From: Sphingobacterium sp.
Lineage (GTDB): Bacteria; Bacteroidota; Bacteroidia; Sphingobacteriales; Sphingobacteriaceae
Assembly: GCA_031286695.1 (NCBI GenBank)
Contig: JAITTY010000022.1
Span: 62,001 to 126,000, forward strand
Direction of reading: 5' to 3'
Length of the DNA: 64,000 nucleotides
Part shown: in pieces, positions 1 to 9,233 of the stretch
Numbering within the stretch: position 1 is the stretch's first letter
How the letters are laid out: each line of letters begins with the position of its first letter
Translations under genes and position numbers: made by a program
The notes under the pieces: generated by a model
Told to the model about the DNA's origin: nothing
Databases searched by the model: none
Seen by the model: only the letters and a program-made list of their open reading frames with translations

Positions 1-1
1 T

Positions 2-601
2 ATCCCAAGCCATCAAACAAAATTAAAGGCATATGCAACAGATCTCGGTCCAGGCAATACAATGATGAACCAATACATGAAGGCTAATTTTAATCAGGAG
101 ATGGATAGAGATGCCTATATGGCCAAAAAGGGACAAGTAAATGATGCGCTATTGAATCAATTATTAACAGAAGAATTTCTAACACTGCCATTTCCAAAAA
201 CCACCGGGCCAGAACTATTTAATTTGACCTATCTTGAAAAGGCGCAAGATAATACGAATACAACCGATCTATCCCATAAAGATGTCATGGCAACCCTGAA
301 TCGCTTTGCTGCTCAAGCAATGGTTAATGGAATTCGCAGACAGACTGAAGGTCTAACCGATGTCGCCGTATATATCAGCGGCGGAGGTCTACACAACCCT
401 TTGCTGTTTGATTACATCAAAACAAGTTTACCGACAATTAAGGTACAAAGTTTTGCAACATTAGGTATAGATCCAGACGCCAAAGAGGCCGTCCTCTTTG
501 CTTTGTTAGCAAATGAAACTTTGGTAGGCAACAAATCCAATGTAGCGCAAATTAAAGATTCGCCCGCTATCTGTATGGGCAAAATCAGCTTACCCGAATA
601 A
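2..601 (+). CDS. anmK: Anhydro-N-acetylmuramic acid kinase, C-terminal part (runs off left edge)
   Basis: This is the C-terminal 199 residues of AnmK, which phosphorylates and opens 1,6-anhydro-MurNAc during cytoplasmic peptidoglycan recycling. The open frame continues to base 2 without a stop, so the ATG at 62 is internal. The segment DLGPGNTMMN (around bases 44-73), the late YISGGGLHNPLL glycine loop and the GIDPDAKEAVLFALLANE segment are typical of the family's sugar-kinase/actin-like fold. The gene ends one base before the stop of the convergent DUF2461 gene. The missing N-terminus, with the first phosphate-binding loop, lies outside the window. The family call is firm from these motifs. 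Confidence 0.9.
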   Translation: MPSHQTKLKAYATDLGPGNTMMNQYMKANFNQEMDRDAYMAKKGQVNDALLNQLLTEEFLTLPFPKTTGPELFNLTYLEKAQDNTNTTDLSHKDVMATLNRFAAQAMVNGIRRQTEGLTDVAVYISGGGLHNPLLFDYIKTSLPTIKVQSFATLGIDPDAKEAVLFALLANETLVGNKSNVAQIKDSPAICMGKISLPE

Positions 602-1273
602 TTATTCTGTATCGATGGCTTCTTGTAAAAATTCCTTAAAAGGAAGCATAGTTTTATAGGAAGTCACGATATTATCCAGTGCATTTTTCGCCGATAACTC
701 CTTTATTGTTAAAGGCCTATCCAACACAAAACTCTTCAATTTGATCAAGTCAATAAACGGATTATCCTCACTATAACCTGCAGGCGCACGCTTCAGTAAA
801 TCTTCTTTGAAAAGTGCAATATTACTGCCTGTCAATACCGTTTTTAAAATTTCATCCAATTTATTACCACTGTAATCAATTTCTTGTCTTATTGCCTCTA
901 AATGTTGCTTTTCTGGACGCCAATATCCACAGGCAATAAATGAATTTTCTGCTCCAATATGAATGTAGTACTCTGGTCCCTGCAACTTTCTTCCATCAAC
1001 TGAAATTCCTGCCCCAAACCAACTTTTATAAGGTGTTTTATCATTTGAAAAGCGCGTATCACGGTAAATACGAAACAAACATTTACTAGCCTGTATGGAG
1101 GTATTAATTTTAGGGTCAAACTCACTCAATGCCGCAATTAAATCCGTTAAAAAACTTCTCACATCAGCCAATGCAGCTTCATATTTCCCTCTGTTATCGG
1201 CAAACCATTCCCTAGAATTATTAGCTTTCAATTCCGTTAAAAAATCAAATGTAGATTTTTGAATGTGACTCAT
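602..1273 (-). CDS. DUF2461 family protein
   Basis: A 223-residue soluble protein with no signal peptide or membrane segment. The N-terminal STFDFLTELKANNSREWF, then NTSIQASKCLFRIYRDTRFS and KTPYKSWFGAGIS, are the conserved blocks of the DUF2461 (TIGR02453) family found in bacteria and fungi. No biochemical function is established for the family, and I infer none. The length is normal. Its stop codon abuts the anmK stop on the other strand. Seven bases separate its start from the cdsA stop upstream, so it is probably the last gene of a transcript running from the CPBP protease through cdsA. Confidence 0.85.
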   Translation of the reverse strand: MSHIQKSTFDFLTELKANNSREWFADNRGKYEAALADVRSFLTDLIAALSEFDPKINTSIQASKCLFRIYRDTRFSNDKTPYKSWFGAGISVDGRKLQGPEYYIHIGAENSFIACGYWRPEKQHLEAIRQEIDYSGNKLDEILKTVLTGSNIALFKEDLLKRAPAGYSEDNPFIDLIKLKSFVLDRPLTIKELSAKNALDNIVTSYKTMLPFKEFLQEAIDTE

Positions 1274-1280
1274 AATACAA

Positions 1281-2081
1281 TCAATTGATTAAAATTAAGA
1301 AAACATAGACCATTGGTGCCGCTAATAACAACCCATCAAATCTATCTAAAAAACCACCATGTCCAGGCAATATATTTCCGGAATCCTTGACATGTAAGCT
1401 CCGTTTCAACATAGACTCTACCAAATCCCCCAATGTTCCTACAATACTGATAATTGCTGCAATACTGATCCATTGCCAAAGCGGAAGATAACCGAAATAT
1501 TTTTCCAGATTTATAGCTGCAACAATAGCCAAAATCAAGCCACCAAAAAAACCTTCCCATGTTTTCTTTGGCGATATTCGTTCGAATAGTTTACGCTTTC
1601 CGAAACTTCGTCCAGCCAGATATGCCCCAGTATCATTTGTCCACAATAAAATCAAGAAGCCCAAAGGCAGGACATAATTAAAATTTCCTTGGATAAAACC
1701 TAATTTGGAAAATAGGAAAAAAGGTAGGGTAACATAGGCTATTCCCAAAAAAGTATAGGCAATATCGTTAAAAGGAAACGTTCGCTTCTGGAAAAGGGAA
1801 ATAATATAAGTCACACTGACAAAAGGAATAATCAGCACCAAAAATTTTTCTTCCAGTATATTCATCGAAATCAACGATCCCAATGCGAATAGCACCAGTG
1901 CAAGTGCTACACCTATACCCTTATTTGGAGCCCGTTCTTCGGATGATACTATTCCATAAAACTCATAAAGACACCAGGTACTTAGTAATGTGAAAAATAT
2001 GGAATATACAAAAGCTCCCAAAAGAGTGGAAGCGATCATAACAGCTACAAAGATTATTCCGGTTATTGCTCTTGTCTTCAT
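1281..2081 (-). CDS. cdsA: Phosphatidate cytidylyltransferase
   Basis: CdsA makes CDP-diacylglycerol from phosphatidic acid and CTP at the inner membrane, the branch point for bacterial phospholipids. The 266-residue protein is almost all hydrophobic, with about seven or eight membrane segments. The family signature is complete near residues 223-249: a KR pair, KDSG, LPGHGGFLDR and the final D, which bind metal and substrate. SPKKTWEGFFGG precedes it, as expected. It lies three bases after the small DUF2007 gene and is probably cotranscribed with it and the CPBP protease upstream. Confidence 0.96.
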   Translation of the reverse strand: MKTRAITGIIFVAVMIASTLLGAFVYSIFFTLLSTWCLYEFYGIVSSEERAPNKGIGVALALVLFALGSLISMNILEEKFLVLIIPFVSVTYIISLFQKRTFPFNDIAYTFLGIAYVTLPFFLFSKLGFIQGNFNYVLPLGFLILLWTNDTGAYLAGRSFGKRKLFERISPKKTWEGFFGGLILAIVAAINLEKYFGYLPLWQWISIAAIISIVGTLGDLVESMLKRSLHVKDSGNILPGHGGFLDRFDGLLLAAPMVYVFLILIN

Positions 2082-2084
2082 AAA

Positions 2085-2294
2085 CTAAAATCCCCCTTCC
2101 GATTCCTCAATTAACCTTTCGGCTACTTCGATAGATCCTTCGCTGACATAAAGTTCAATTTTTCCAAATAGATAAGAAGAATCTTGTTTATTTAACGCGA
2201 CAGCCGGAATACCATTCTCTTCCAGCATTTGTTTGACTATCTCAGCTTGAATAGCATTTGTATATGTTTTAATTTTTTTCCAATCGTTCTCCAT
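2085..2294 (-). CDS. DUF2007-type small protein
   Basis: A 69-residue soluble protein. The core runs AIQAEIVKQMLEENGIPAVALNKQDSS and ends in an acidic helix with SIEVAERLIEESE, which fits the DUF2007 ('putative signal transducing') fold with a ferredoxin-like alpha/beta layout. An in-frame ATG 39 bases upstream exists, but the start at 2294 gives the family's usual MENDW-K-type N-terminus. With this start it still overlaps the end of the CPBP protease gene by 26 bases, which implies translational coupling. Its function is unknown. Confidence 0.75.
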   Translation of the reverse strand: MENDWKKIKTYTNAIQAEIVKQMLEENGIPAVALNKQDSSYLFGKIELYVSEGSIEVAERLIEESEGGF

Positions 2295-3192
2295 TGTTTT
2301 CTTTTTGCGTTGATCGATAAAATAAGAATACAAAAATAAGAGTAAAAATGAAGCCTACAAGATATATCCACCAAGATTGTAACTCAAACGCATTGAGTTC
2401 ATCGTAATTTTTTCCTTGTCTTGCATAATAGAATGACATCACTGTAGCTCCAGCATTATTTACAAAATGCCCAAAGATGGGTAGCAGGATATTTTTACTC
2501 CATAAATAAAGGTAGCCAAAAAATGCCCCTAATAGCATACGGGGGATAAATCCAAAAAATTGCAAATGTATTGCGCTAAAAATTATCGCGACAATCCATA
2601 TAATAAGATGTGGGTTTCCCAGCCATCTCCCAACGATATTCTGCAAAACACCACGAAACAGTAACTCTTCTCCTATAGCAGGAATCAATGCCAGTACAAT
2701 TATGTTGAACAGAAAACCAAAAATATTTGATTCCATGATAATACCGCGAACCAGATCCCCCGAATCTTTCTCACTTTGCTCCATCCAACGTTGTACAGAT
2801 TGCATATTATCGGGTAACTGTAATGATTCATTCCAGTGACCGATCAGACTCATCAAAGGCATAAAAGCGAGCATAGCAAAAAAAACATAGGCAAACTGTG
2901 CCATCTTAGGTCTATAGCTGCATTGGAAATATTTAATTCCATAGCCTTCATACATATTCATCAAATAGGCTGGAATTACAAAAGAACCTAAACTGCTCAT
3001 TAACAACAATAACCGCATCTCATTGGCAGAACCATTCATAATGACCCCTATAGAAAACACCTGTCCAGTCATCTTATAATAAAAGAACAGCAGGATAATA
3101 TAGAAAACTTGTGATACAAACGTAAAACCAATGATCATTAAGATCAAACGTAACAAAGATTGAAAGGGGGAAGTAGTCTGTTCGGGAAGCAT
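2269..3192 (-). CDS. CPBP family intramembrane metalloprotease
   Basis: A 307-residue multi-pass membrane protein of the CAAX-protease/bacteriocin-processing (CPBP, Abi) family, related to Rce1. All catalytic motifs are present: EELLFR at about residues 175-180, FSAIH at about 205-209 and HFVNN at about 242-246. These supply the glutamates, histidines and asparagine of the intramembrane active site. About eight hydrophobic segments are seen. The substrate is unknown. In other bacteria the family processes peptides or gives self-immunity to bacteriocins, but no bacteriocin-like gene lies nearby, and the neighbours (DUF2007, cdsA) suggest a housekeeping envelope role. Confidence 0.9.
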   Translation of the reverse strand: MLPEQTTSPFQSLLRLILMIIGFTFVSQVFYIILLFFYYKMTGQVFSIGVIMNGSANEMRLLLLMSSLGSFVIPAYLMNMYEGYGIKYFQCSYRPKMAQFAYVFFAMLAFMPLMSLIGHWNESLQLPDNMQSVQRWMEQSEKDSGDLVRGIIMESNIFGFLFNIIVLALIPAIGEELLFRGVLQNIVGRWLGNPHLIIWIVAIIFSAIHLQFFGFIPRMLLGAFFGYLYLWSKNILLPIFGHFVNNAGATVMSFYYARQGKNYDELNAFELQSWWIYLVGFIFTLIFVFLFYRSTQKENNGERLEKN

Positions 3193-3388
3193 AGTTATTA
3201 AATATCAGTTAAAGATAACAATAAAAGCAAGATTTATTGGAGTCGTAGCACGCAATCAAATTTTATCGCTTCGTTTTTACCAGCATAATGACAACTAGCG
3301 ATATGATCCAATTACCGTAAAAACTTCACTGGATGTGCTCGATCATCTCGGATATGGATACGTTTACTACAGAATATGATCAAAAAAA

Positions 3389-3412
3389 GGGCTTTGGAAA
3401 AATCCAAAGCCC
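3389..3412 (-). terminator. Rho-independent terminator, bidirectional
   Basis: A perfect 10 bp stem (GGGCTTTGGA / TCCAAAGCCC) with an AAAA loop. It has an A-run on one side and a T-run on the other, so it can work on both strands. It lies 19 bases after the stop of the tricorn-like protease gene and most likely ends that transcript. Confidence 0.88.
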
Positions 3413-3430
3413 TTTTATATGTAGGCTTTC

Positions 3431-6400
3431 CTAATTCACCCGAATAGGATCGGCCGGTTTTTGTAGATTTTTATACGGATATGTTTTCATTTCTTCTAAC
3501 AATATTTTCACCGTTCTTTCAAGCTGTGGATCTCGGCCTTCCAAAAGATCTTTAGGCAATTGTTCGATAAATACATCAGGAGCGACCCCTTCATTTTCGA
3601 TAATCCAATTTCCTTTTAGGTCATAGACACCGAAGTTTGGTGAAGTAATACGACCTCCATCCAACAATGGAGGATAGCCACTGATACCAACTAAGATTCC
3701 CATTGTTGTACGACCTACCAATTTGCCTAGTCCTTTAAAACGGAACATATAAGGCATCATATCTCCACCGGATCCAGCATTTTCATTAATAATCATAGCT
3801 TTCGGCCCATAAATGCCATTGCCAGGTGTCGTAAATCCTTTACCATCACGAATTCCCCAACCAGAAATCAATTCGCGGGATAGGAGATCAATTACATAAT
3901 CAGCAACCCAACCACCACCATTATTTCTTTCATCCATTAGAAGGGCCTTTTTATCCATCTGAGCGAAATAATAACGATTGAAATAGGTGTATCCTTCAGG
4001 ACCTGTATTCGGCATGTACACGTAGGCTATTTGACCATTACTCAATTCGTTTACTTTTTTACGGTTACGCTCGACCCACTCCATGCTCCGCAAACTCATT
4101 TCATCACTAAATGAAATAGGTTTAACGATCACTTCACGCGCTCCGACCAACGAAGGTTTTGAATTGATCTTTAAAGTCACTTGTTTGCCAACTGTATTGT
4201 CAAATAAGCTATAAATATCCTTATCCTCAGTCAATTCAGTACCATTAACTGCAACAATATAGTCTCCTTCTTTTATGTTTAATCCCGGTTCAGCCAATGG
4301 GGCTTTGAACGATGGATTCCATTCAAGACGCGTAAACAATTTCGCGATCTGATAATAACCATTCTTTAGCGTATAATCTGCTCCCAACACACCAACTGAA
4401 ACTGATGGCGTAGAAGGTTGATCTCCTGGATAGATATAATTGTGTCCCACGACCATTTCGCCCATCATTTCGTTCAATAAATAACCAAGATCAGAACGAT
4501 GGTTTACAAAAGGTAAGAATTTTTCATATTTGGTTTTCATCGCTTTCCAGTCTGCACCATGCATATTTTCTACATAGAAATAGTCTTTTTGCATTGACCA
4601 AACTTCGTTGAATACCTGTTTCCATTCGGCTGCGGGTTCCACCAATTGCTGAATTCCACCTAGCTTAACTTCGCCAGCAGTAGGAGAGGCTACTTTTTGC
4701 CCAGCTGTTACAATATTGAACCCATTTCCCGTTTGATATAACATTTTTTTACCATCGGCACTAATAACAAAACTACGTGCATTCTCCACTAAGGTTTTAT
4801 TTTCAAGATCCTTAAAATCATATGCACCGATTGTTCCACCACGTTGATAAGTCAATTGATTCGGGACCAAACCATTTAAATTCCAGTAAGGACCGGCTGG
4901 CAAAGGGAGAGCAACAATTCGATTCTCTATACGATCAAAGTCTACCTGAATAGATTTATCAACCGGCTTGCTTGCAACTGACTCTTCCTTCTTATCCTTT
5001 TTAGGAGCCTTTTTATCATTCTCTTTTACACGTTCCTTTTTACTATTTTCTCCCTCTTCTTTTTTATCAACTTTATCTTCGCGGATTTGCTCATCATCAC
5101 TATCGTTTTTAAAGAATGATGGTGTTTTGCTCGACAGAATAAAAGCATAAACGGCATAATCTACGTTCCGCTGTACAGCAGACATATGTAAACCAGAATT
5201 TGTCAGTCCTGTATTTGTACTCGCCGTGAAAAATAAATATTTACCATCTTGCGAAAATGCAGTACTGCGGGCAGAGCTCATACCATCCGTAATTTGCTGA
5301 GTTTTCTTTGTATCTAAGTTATACATGAACACAGCAGGTGCACCGTTTTCCAATGTACGTATAAAGGATATCCATTTTGAATCTGGAGACCAACTTGGTT
5401 GGAAATGATTGGATACACGGCCGGTCTGACCACTTAATTTGTCATCGGCGACTTTGACAACAGTCTTGGAAGCAATATCAATATAGTACAGATTAAGATG
5501 CGCATCATTGTAAAAAAGCTTCTTTGAATCTGGCGACCAAGTCGGTTCAAAATAGAAATTGGTCTCCCCTAAATTAAAATATAAGGGCTGATCTTTTCCG
5601 AATTGATCCATCAGTACCAACTGATAGGATCCATTTTTATCTGAGATATATGAAACCCATTTACCATTAGGAGACCAATCTGGAAAACGTTCATGCGAAC
5701 CTGGTGAATTTGACAGATTTCGGGCTTCTCCTTTTTCCTTTGGTACGGTAAAGATCTCCCCACGTGCTTCAAATAACGCTCGCTGACCTGTAGGAGACAA
5801 TGTAGCATAACGTATATCGTCCTTGATATCTTTATAATAAGGTCTTTTATACATTACATCCGTATTTACACTGATATGCAGCGGAGTTACTTTATTATTA
5901 CCTAGACTCAAGGTATTTAGCGCTCCAGCATATTCAAAAATCAAGTCATTACCATTCCCATTCAAGGAACGTACATCATAATCTTTGAAATCTGTTAGTT
6001 TTTCAACCTTTTTAGTTTTGGTATCGTAGCTAAAAATATTGACAATTTTATCGCGGTCAGACAGGAAATAAACCTTCGTTCCTAACCATAATGGCTTAAC
6101 ATCATTACTTTTAACATTCGGAATAGTCTCGATTTCTTTTGTTTTCGTATCGAAGATCCAAATAGTCGGCATACCGCCACCACGATAACGTTTAAAGGCT
6201 ACACGGTCTCTTTCGGTAGGGTCAGTATTCTTGATATAGGCCCAATAACGACCATCTGCAGAAGGACTGCCCTGCGTGGCTTCAGGCATCATCAGTGCCT
6301 TGTCCATTCCCGACATTTGTATATTGGAACTATATAATCGCGGACTTAAAGCATAGGTAAAATCACGGGATGTCGTATAATATACTTCATCATTGTTAAG

Positions 6401-6748
6401 CCATCCACGTAACACATCCGAAGATGGATGATAAGTTATACGTTTTGGTTCACCTCCTGCTACAGGAATTACATAGACATCCGTATTTCCGTCATAATTT
6501 CCCGTAAATGCAACGTTCTTACCATCCGGAGAAAACATCGGGTTTTGCTCTACTCCTGGATTTGTCGTAAGACGTCTTGGATTCGCTCCGTTTTTGTCGG
6601 CAATCCAGATATCTCCACCATAAACAAAAGCGATATTAGCAGCGCTTATACTTGGATTTCGAAGTAATAGGGTTTCTTGCGCTTTTGTCTGCAGAAAGGT
6701 TGTTCCGAGCAAAAAGGTTGCAATTAACTTGAAATGAATTTTATTCAT
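3431..6748 (-). CDS. Tricorn-like S41 peptidase, secreted
   Basis: A 1105-residue protein with a signal peptide (hydrophobic stretch ending TFLQTKA, about residue 23), so it is exported to the periplasm or beyond. After it come PD40/WD40-like propeller repeats (FSPDGKNVAFTGNYDG, WSPNGKWVSY, WSPDSKKLFYND, FSQDGKYLFFT). A strongly charged Lys/Glu/Asp linker spans about residues 545-600. Then come a tricorn C1-like helical region, a PDZ-like domain (GLNIKEGDYIVAVNG) and the S41 catalytic domain with NENAGSGGDMMPYMFR. The nucleophile is probably Ser993. This matches the tricorn order of propeller, C1, PDZ and C2. It probably degrades peptides, though its substrates are not evident. It stands alone with its own terminator. 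Confidence 0.93.
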   Translation of the reverse strand: MNKIHFKLIATFLLGTTFLQTKAQETLLLRNPSISAANIAFVYGGDIWIADKNGANPRRLTTNPGVEQNPMFSPDGKNVAFTGNYDGNTDVYVIPVAGGEPKRITYHPSSDVLRGWLNNDEVYYTTSRDFTYALSPRLYSSNIQMSGMDKALMMPEATQGSPSADGRYWAYIKNTDPTERDRVAFKRYRGGGMPTIWIFDTKTKEIETIPNVKSNDVKPLWLGTKVYFLSDRDKIVNIFSYDTKTKKVEKLTDFKDYDVRSLNGNGNDLIFEYAGALNTLSLGNNKVTPLHISVNTDVMYKRPYYKDIKDDIRYATLSPTGQRALFEARGEIFTVPKEKGEARNLSNSPGSHERFPDWSPNGKWVSYISDKNGSYQLVLMDQFGKDQPLYFNLGETNFYFEPTWSPDSKKLFYNDAHLNLYYIDIASKTVVKVADDKLSGQTGRVSNHFQPSWSPDSKWISFIRTLENGAPAVFMYNLDTKKTQQITDGMSSARSTAFSQDGKYLFFTASTNTGLTNSGLHMSAVQRNVDYAVYAFILSSKTPSFFKNDSDDEQIREDKVDKKEEGENSKKERVKENDKKAPKKDKKEESVASKPVDKSIQVDFDRIENRIVALPLPAGPYWNLNGLVPNQLTYQRGGTIGAYDFKDLENKTLVENARSFVISADGKKMLYQTGNGFNIVTAGQKVASPTAGEVKLGGIQQLVEPAAEWKQVFNEVWSMQKDYFYVENMHGADWKAMKTKYEKFLPFVNHRSDLGYLLNEMMGEMVVGHNYIYPGDQPSTPSVSVGVLGADYTLKNGYYQIAKLFTRLEWNPSFKAPLAEPGLNIKEGDYIVAVNGTELTEDKDIYSLFDNTVGKQVTLKINSKPSLVGAREVIVKPISFSDEMSLRSMEWVERNRKKVNELSNGQIAYVYMPNTGPEGYTYFNRYYFAQMDKKALLMDERNNGGGWVADYVIDLLSRELISGWGIRDGKGFTTPGNGIYGPKAMIINENAGSGGDMMPYMFRFKGLGKLVGRTTMGILVGISGYPPLLDGGRITSPNFGVYDLKGNWIIENEGVAPDVFIEQLPKDLLEGRDPQLERTVKILLEEMKTYPYKNLQKPADPIRVN

Positions 6749-6777
6749 AAACGTTTAAAGGTTAAAATTACCACTCA

Positions 6778-6785
6778 CAAAACTA
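6778..6785 (-). promoter_or_regulatory. Possible -7 box for the tricorn-like protease gene
   Basis: On the minus strand this reads TAGTTTTG, a match to the Bacteroidota -7 consensus TAnnTTTG. It lies 30 bases upstream of the start codon. I see no good -33 TTTG at the proper distance, so the call rests on the -7 box alone. Confidence 0.4.
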
Positions 6786-6850
6786 CAGATTTGTGAACTG
6801 GACCCAGTTAGTATATCAACAAAGTTGCATAAAAAAAATCACAAAAAAAA

Positions 6851-6870
6851 GCCCCGCTTTCGAGCGGGGC
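6851..6870 (-). terminator. Rho-independent terminator
   Basis: An 8 bp GC-rich stem (GCCCCGCT / AGCGGGGC) with a 4-base loop. On the minus strand it is followed by a run of eight T. It lies 20 bases after the stop of the zinc-ribbon gene and probably ends the leftward unit from 9218 or beyond. Confidence 0.92.
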
Positions 6871-6890
6871 TTTCATTTATCTATTGATTA

Positions 6891-7646
6891 TTAGAAACCG
6901 TATTCTTGTTCGATTTCCAATACAATGCCTTCGTCGACTAAAACACGTCCACAATGTTCACAAATAATGATTTTCTTACGCTGACGGATCTCCGATTGCA
7001 TTTGCGCAGGAATTTTATTGTGACATCCTGAACAGCTATCGCGATCAATCGAAACAACAGCAAGACCATTTTTGAACGAGTTACGCAGACGGTAATATAC
7101 CTTTACCAAACGTTCTTCGATATTCGCTTCAGCTTCAGCAGCCTTTGCCAATAACGCATCTTCTTCCTTTTGTGTTTCAGAAGTAATTGTTTCTAATTCC
7201 TTCTTTTTACCCTCCAGTTCGCTTTTGCTATAATCAAGATTTCCTACAGTAGCTTCGTAGTTTTCGGTTTTGTTGCGAATCTCGAATTCTGCTTCTTTGA
7301 TTCTTTTTTCACAAACCTGAATTTCAAGACCTTGGATTTCGATTTCTTTCGAAATAGCGTCGTATTCACGATTATTTTTTACCTCATTTAACTGCGACTC
7401 ATATTTCTTGATAGCAGCTTGGGCATCCTTAATCATGTTTTTACGCTTAACGATCGAATCTTCTAAATCGTCTAAGTCTATTCTGATCTTCTCAATACGA
7501 GTTTCTAAACCCGCAATCTCATCTTCAAGATCTGCAACTTCCATAGGCAATTCACCACGAACCTGGCGAATCTTGTCTATTTTAGTATGTATGGCTTGCA
7601 AAAGCCATAATGCTTTCAATTTTTGTTCTACGGTTTGTTCCATCAA
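6891..7646 (-). CDS. Coiled-coil protein with C-terminal C4 zinc ribbon
   Basis: A 251-residue protein. Residues of about 15-185 are charged heptad-like helix (long antiparallel coiled coil). The C-terminus is a zinc ribbon with CSGC at 205-208 and CEHC at 229-232. This is the zf-RING_7/DUF164 family, which includes chlamydial CT398 and related proteins implicated in tethering or sigma-factor binding. In Bacteroidota it is near-universal and typically sits next to the Nif3-like gene, as here. The start overlaps the nif3-like stop by four bases, so the two are translationally coupled. The molecular role here is not known. Confidence 0.88.
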   Translation of the reverse strand: MMEQTVEQKLKALWLLQAIHTKIDKIRQVRGELPMEVADLEDEIAGLETRIEKIRIDLDDLEDSIVKRKNMIKDAQAAIKKYESQLNEVKNNREYDAISKEIEIQGLEIQVCEKRIKEAEFEIRNKTENYEATVGNLDYSKSELEGKKKELETITSETQKEEDALLAKAAEAEANIEERLVKVYYRLRNSFKNGLAVVSIDRDSCSGCHNKIPAQMQSEIRQRKKIIICEHCGRVLVDEGIVLEIEQEYGF

Positions 7647-8743
7647 CTGTAGTATTTTATAGGATTTGTATCTATTTCTGTTGTTAAGGTTGCAAAGTTA
7701 GGAAATTTTTTCGTAATAATGTCGTACAATAATTCTTGCGTAAATTGTTCGCTCTCAAAATGTCCCGTATCAGCGATAACGATTTCTCCTTCTGCGTCAA
7801 AAAATTCATGGTATTTGTAATCAGCTGTCACAAAAAAATCAGCACCTGAACGTTTGGCTGCCCCCAGTAAAAATCCACCAGAGCCACCACAAACAGCTAC
7901 TCGACCAACTTTTTTACCTAATAGTGCTGTGTGACGGATGACATTCAGTCCAAGTTTTTCTTTAAGATAAGCTAAAAAATCCAGTTCATCCATAGGTTCC
8001 ACTAAATTTCCGATCATTCCAGCTCCAATTTCGCTCGCTGTATTCGCGATATCAAACAAATCATAAGCTACTTCCTCATACGGGTGAGCTTCATAGAGTG
8101 CTAAAAGCAACTTCCGTTCGATGGTTTTCGGATAAATCACTTCTATTCGAGTTTCTTCAACACGTTCTTGAATGCCAATCTCTCCAATTGCAGGATCAGC
8201 ACCAACCAACGGTCTAAAACTACCATAACCCGCCGTATTAAAGCTACATTGATCATAATGATTTCCAACTTTTCCGGCTCCGGCATCGAATAGGGCCTGT
8301 CGAACATCTTCAACGTGGCTTCTCGGAACGAAAACAACCATTTTCCGTAAAATATTTGTTTTCGACTCCAATATTGCCTGATTCTCCAGACCTAACTTAT
8401 CCGCAATCTTTGTATTCACGCCACCTGTGACATTATCCAAGTTCGTATGAATCGCATACAATGCTATTTTATGTTCAATTGCCTTAATAACCGTACGCTC
8501 CACATAATTCTTTCCATTGAATTTCTTCAATCCTTTAAATACAATAGGATGATGTGAAATAATTAAATTACAGCCTTTATCAATGGCTTCTTGTACGACA
8601 GCCTCCGTACAATCCAATGAAATGAGCACCTTTGTAACCTCCTTATTTGCATCTCCCACAATAAGTCCAGCATTATCATAAGATTCTTGTAAATCTAAAG
8701 GAGCAAGCCGCTCCAAATAGTCAATGACATCCTTAATTCTCAT
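7643..8743 (-). CDS. Nif3-like dinuclear metal centre hexameric protein
   Basis: A 366-residue member of the NIF3/YbgI/DUF34 family, long form. The N-terminal half has the metal-binding motifs ISHHPIVFKGLKKF and AIHTNLDNV. The C-terminal half has GGSGGFLLGAAKRSGADFFVTAD followed by YHEFF and DTGHFESE. Between them is the PII-like insert of the long form (about residues 130-230). The family forms toroidal hexamers with two metal ions per subunit. A GTP cyclohydrolase-like activity has been proposed for some members, but the role is not settled. It is coupled to the zinc-ribbon gene downstream and overlaps the membrane-protein gene upstream by 11 bases. Confidence 0.92.
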   Translation of the reverse strand: MRIKDVIDYLERLAPLDLQESYDNAGLIVGDANKEVTKVLISLDCTEAVVQEAIDKGCNLIISHHPIVFKGLKKFNGKNYVERTVIKAIEHKIALYAIHTNLDNVTGGVNTKIADKLGLENQAILESKTNILRKMVVFVPRSHVEDVRQALFDAGAGKVGNHYDQCSFNTAGYGSFRPLVGADPAIGEIGIQERVEETRIEVIYPKTIERKLLLALYEAHPYEEVAYDLFDIANTASEIGAGMIGNLVEPMDELDFLAYLKEKLGLNVIRHTALLGKKVGRVAVCGGSGGFLLGAAKRSGADFFVTADYKYHEFFDAEGEIVIADTGHFESEQFTQELLYDIITKKFPNFATLTTEIDTNPIKYYS

Positions 8744-9218
8744 GGTCTACAATTACCTCCTTTTCTCTAAATTTATTATGTTCTTCTAAAATTCTTTTGT
8801 TCGCATTAATTTCAAACCAATAATTAGCTAATGTCACAAAATGCATAACGATTAACACGCCTGAAATAGATAATGGTAACGGAATATTTGTTGCTAAATA
8901 AATCCAAGCATATAATGATCCCTTTCTAAAGGTAGGATTCTCCTCAACAGCAATTTTTCGGTCAAAGAATTCGTTGATCAAAGAATCCCGCAAACGTGTA
9001 GCGACCTGAAAATTCCAATAAATATTCACCAAAGGGATCGCGACCAACCAGGACTGGTTAGGAGTCATTAATCTATTTTCACTGGCAACCAATTTTAAAG
9101 TTTTCCGGATCGTATTTGCAAACAAAAGCCATACGATAATACGGATAGCTACAATAGCCAAGGCTGTATAAATTACCTCAGGCTTACTCAATTCTTTTAC
9201 TAGTTCCTCTTGCGTCAT
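8733..9218 (-). CDS. Uncharacterised membrane protein (DUF4328-like)
   Basis: A 161-residue protein with about four hydrophobic segments (near residues 15-35, 60-75, 100-125 and 125-140) and a charged C-terminus. The central stretch PNQSWLVAIPLVNIYWNFQVA resembles the DUF4328 membrane domain, but I can only suggest that. It overlaps the nif3-like gene by 11 bases and so belongs to the same operon. Its function is unknown. Confidence 0.65.
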   Translation of the reverse strand: MTQEELVKELSKPEVIYTALAIVAIRIIVWLLFANTIRKTLKLVASENRLMTPNQSWLVAIPLVNIYWNFQVATRLRDSLINEFFDRKIAVEENPTFRKGSLYAWIYLATNIPLPLSISGVLIVMHFVTLANYWFEINANKRILEEHNKFREKEVIVDHEN

Positions 9219-9233
9219 TGAAATATCTATTGC

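Noticed and set aside
3240..3380. Short coding-like stretch (RYDPITVKTSLDVLDHLG and on to a stop at about 3380, plus strand) in the gap before the tricorn-like gene
   Set aside because: Only about 26 codons are open, with a stop just upstream and no start or known family. Too short to call a pseudogene.
4968..5150. Plus-strand frame opposite the tricorn-like gene
   Set aside because: Its Ser/Phe/Leu-rich product is the complement of the Lys/Glu-rich linker codons, so it is a shadow.
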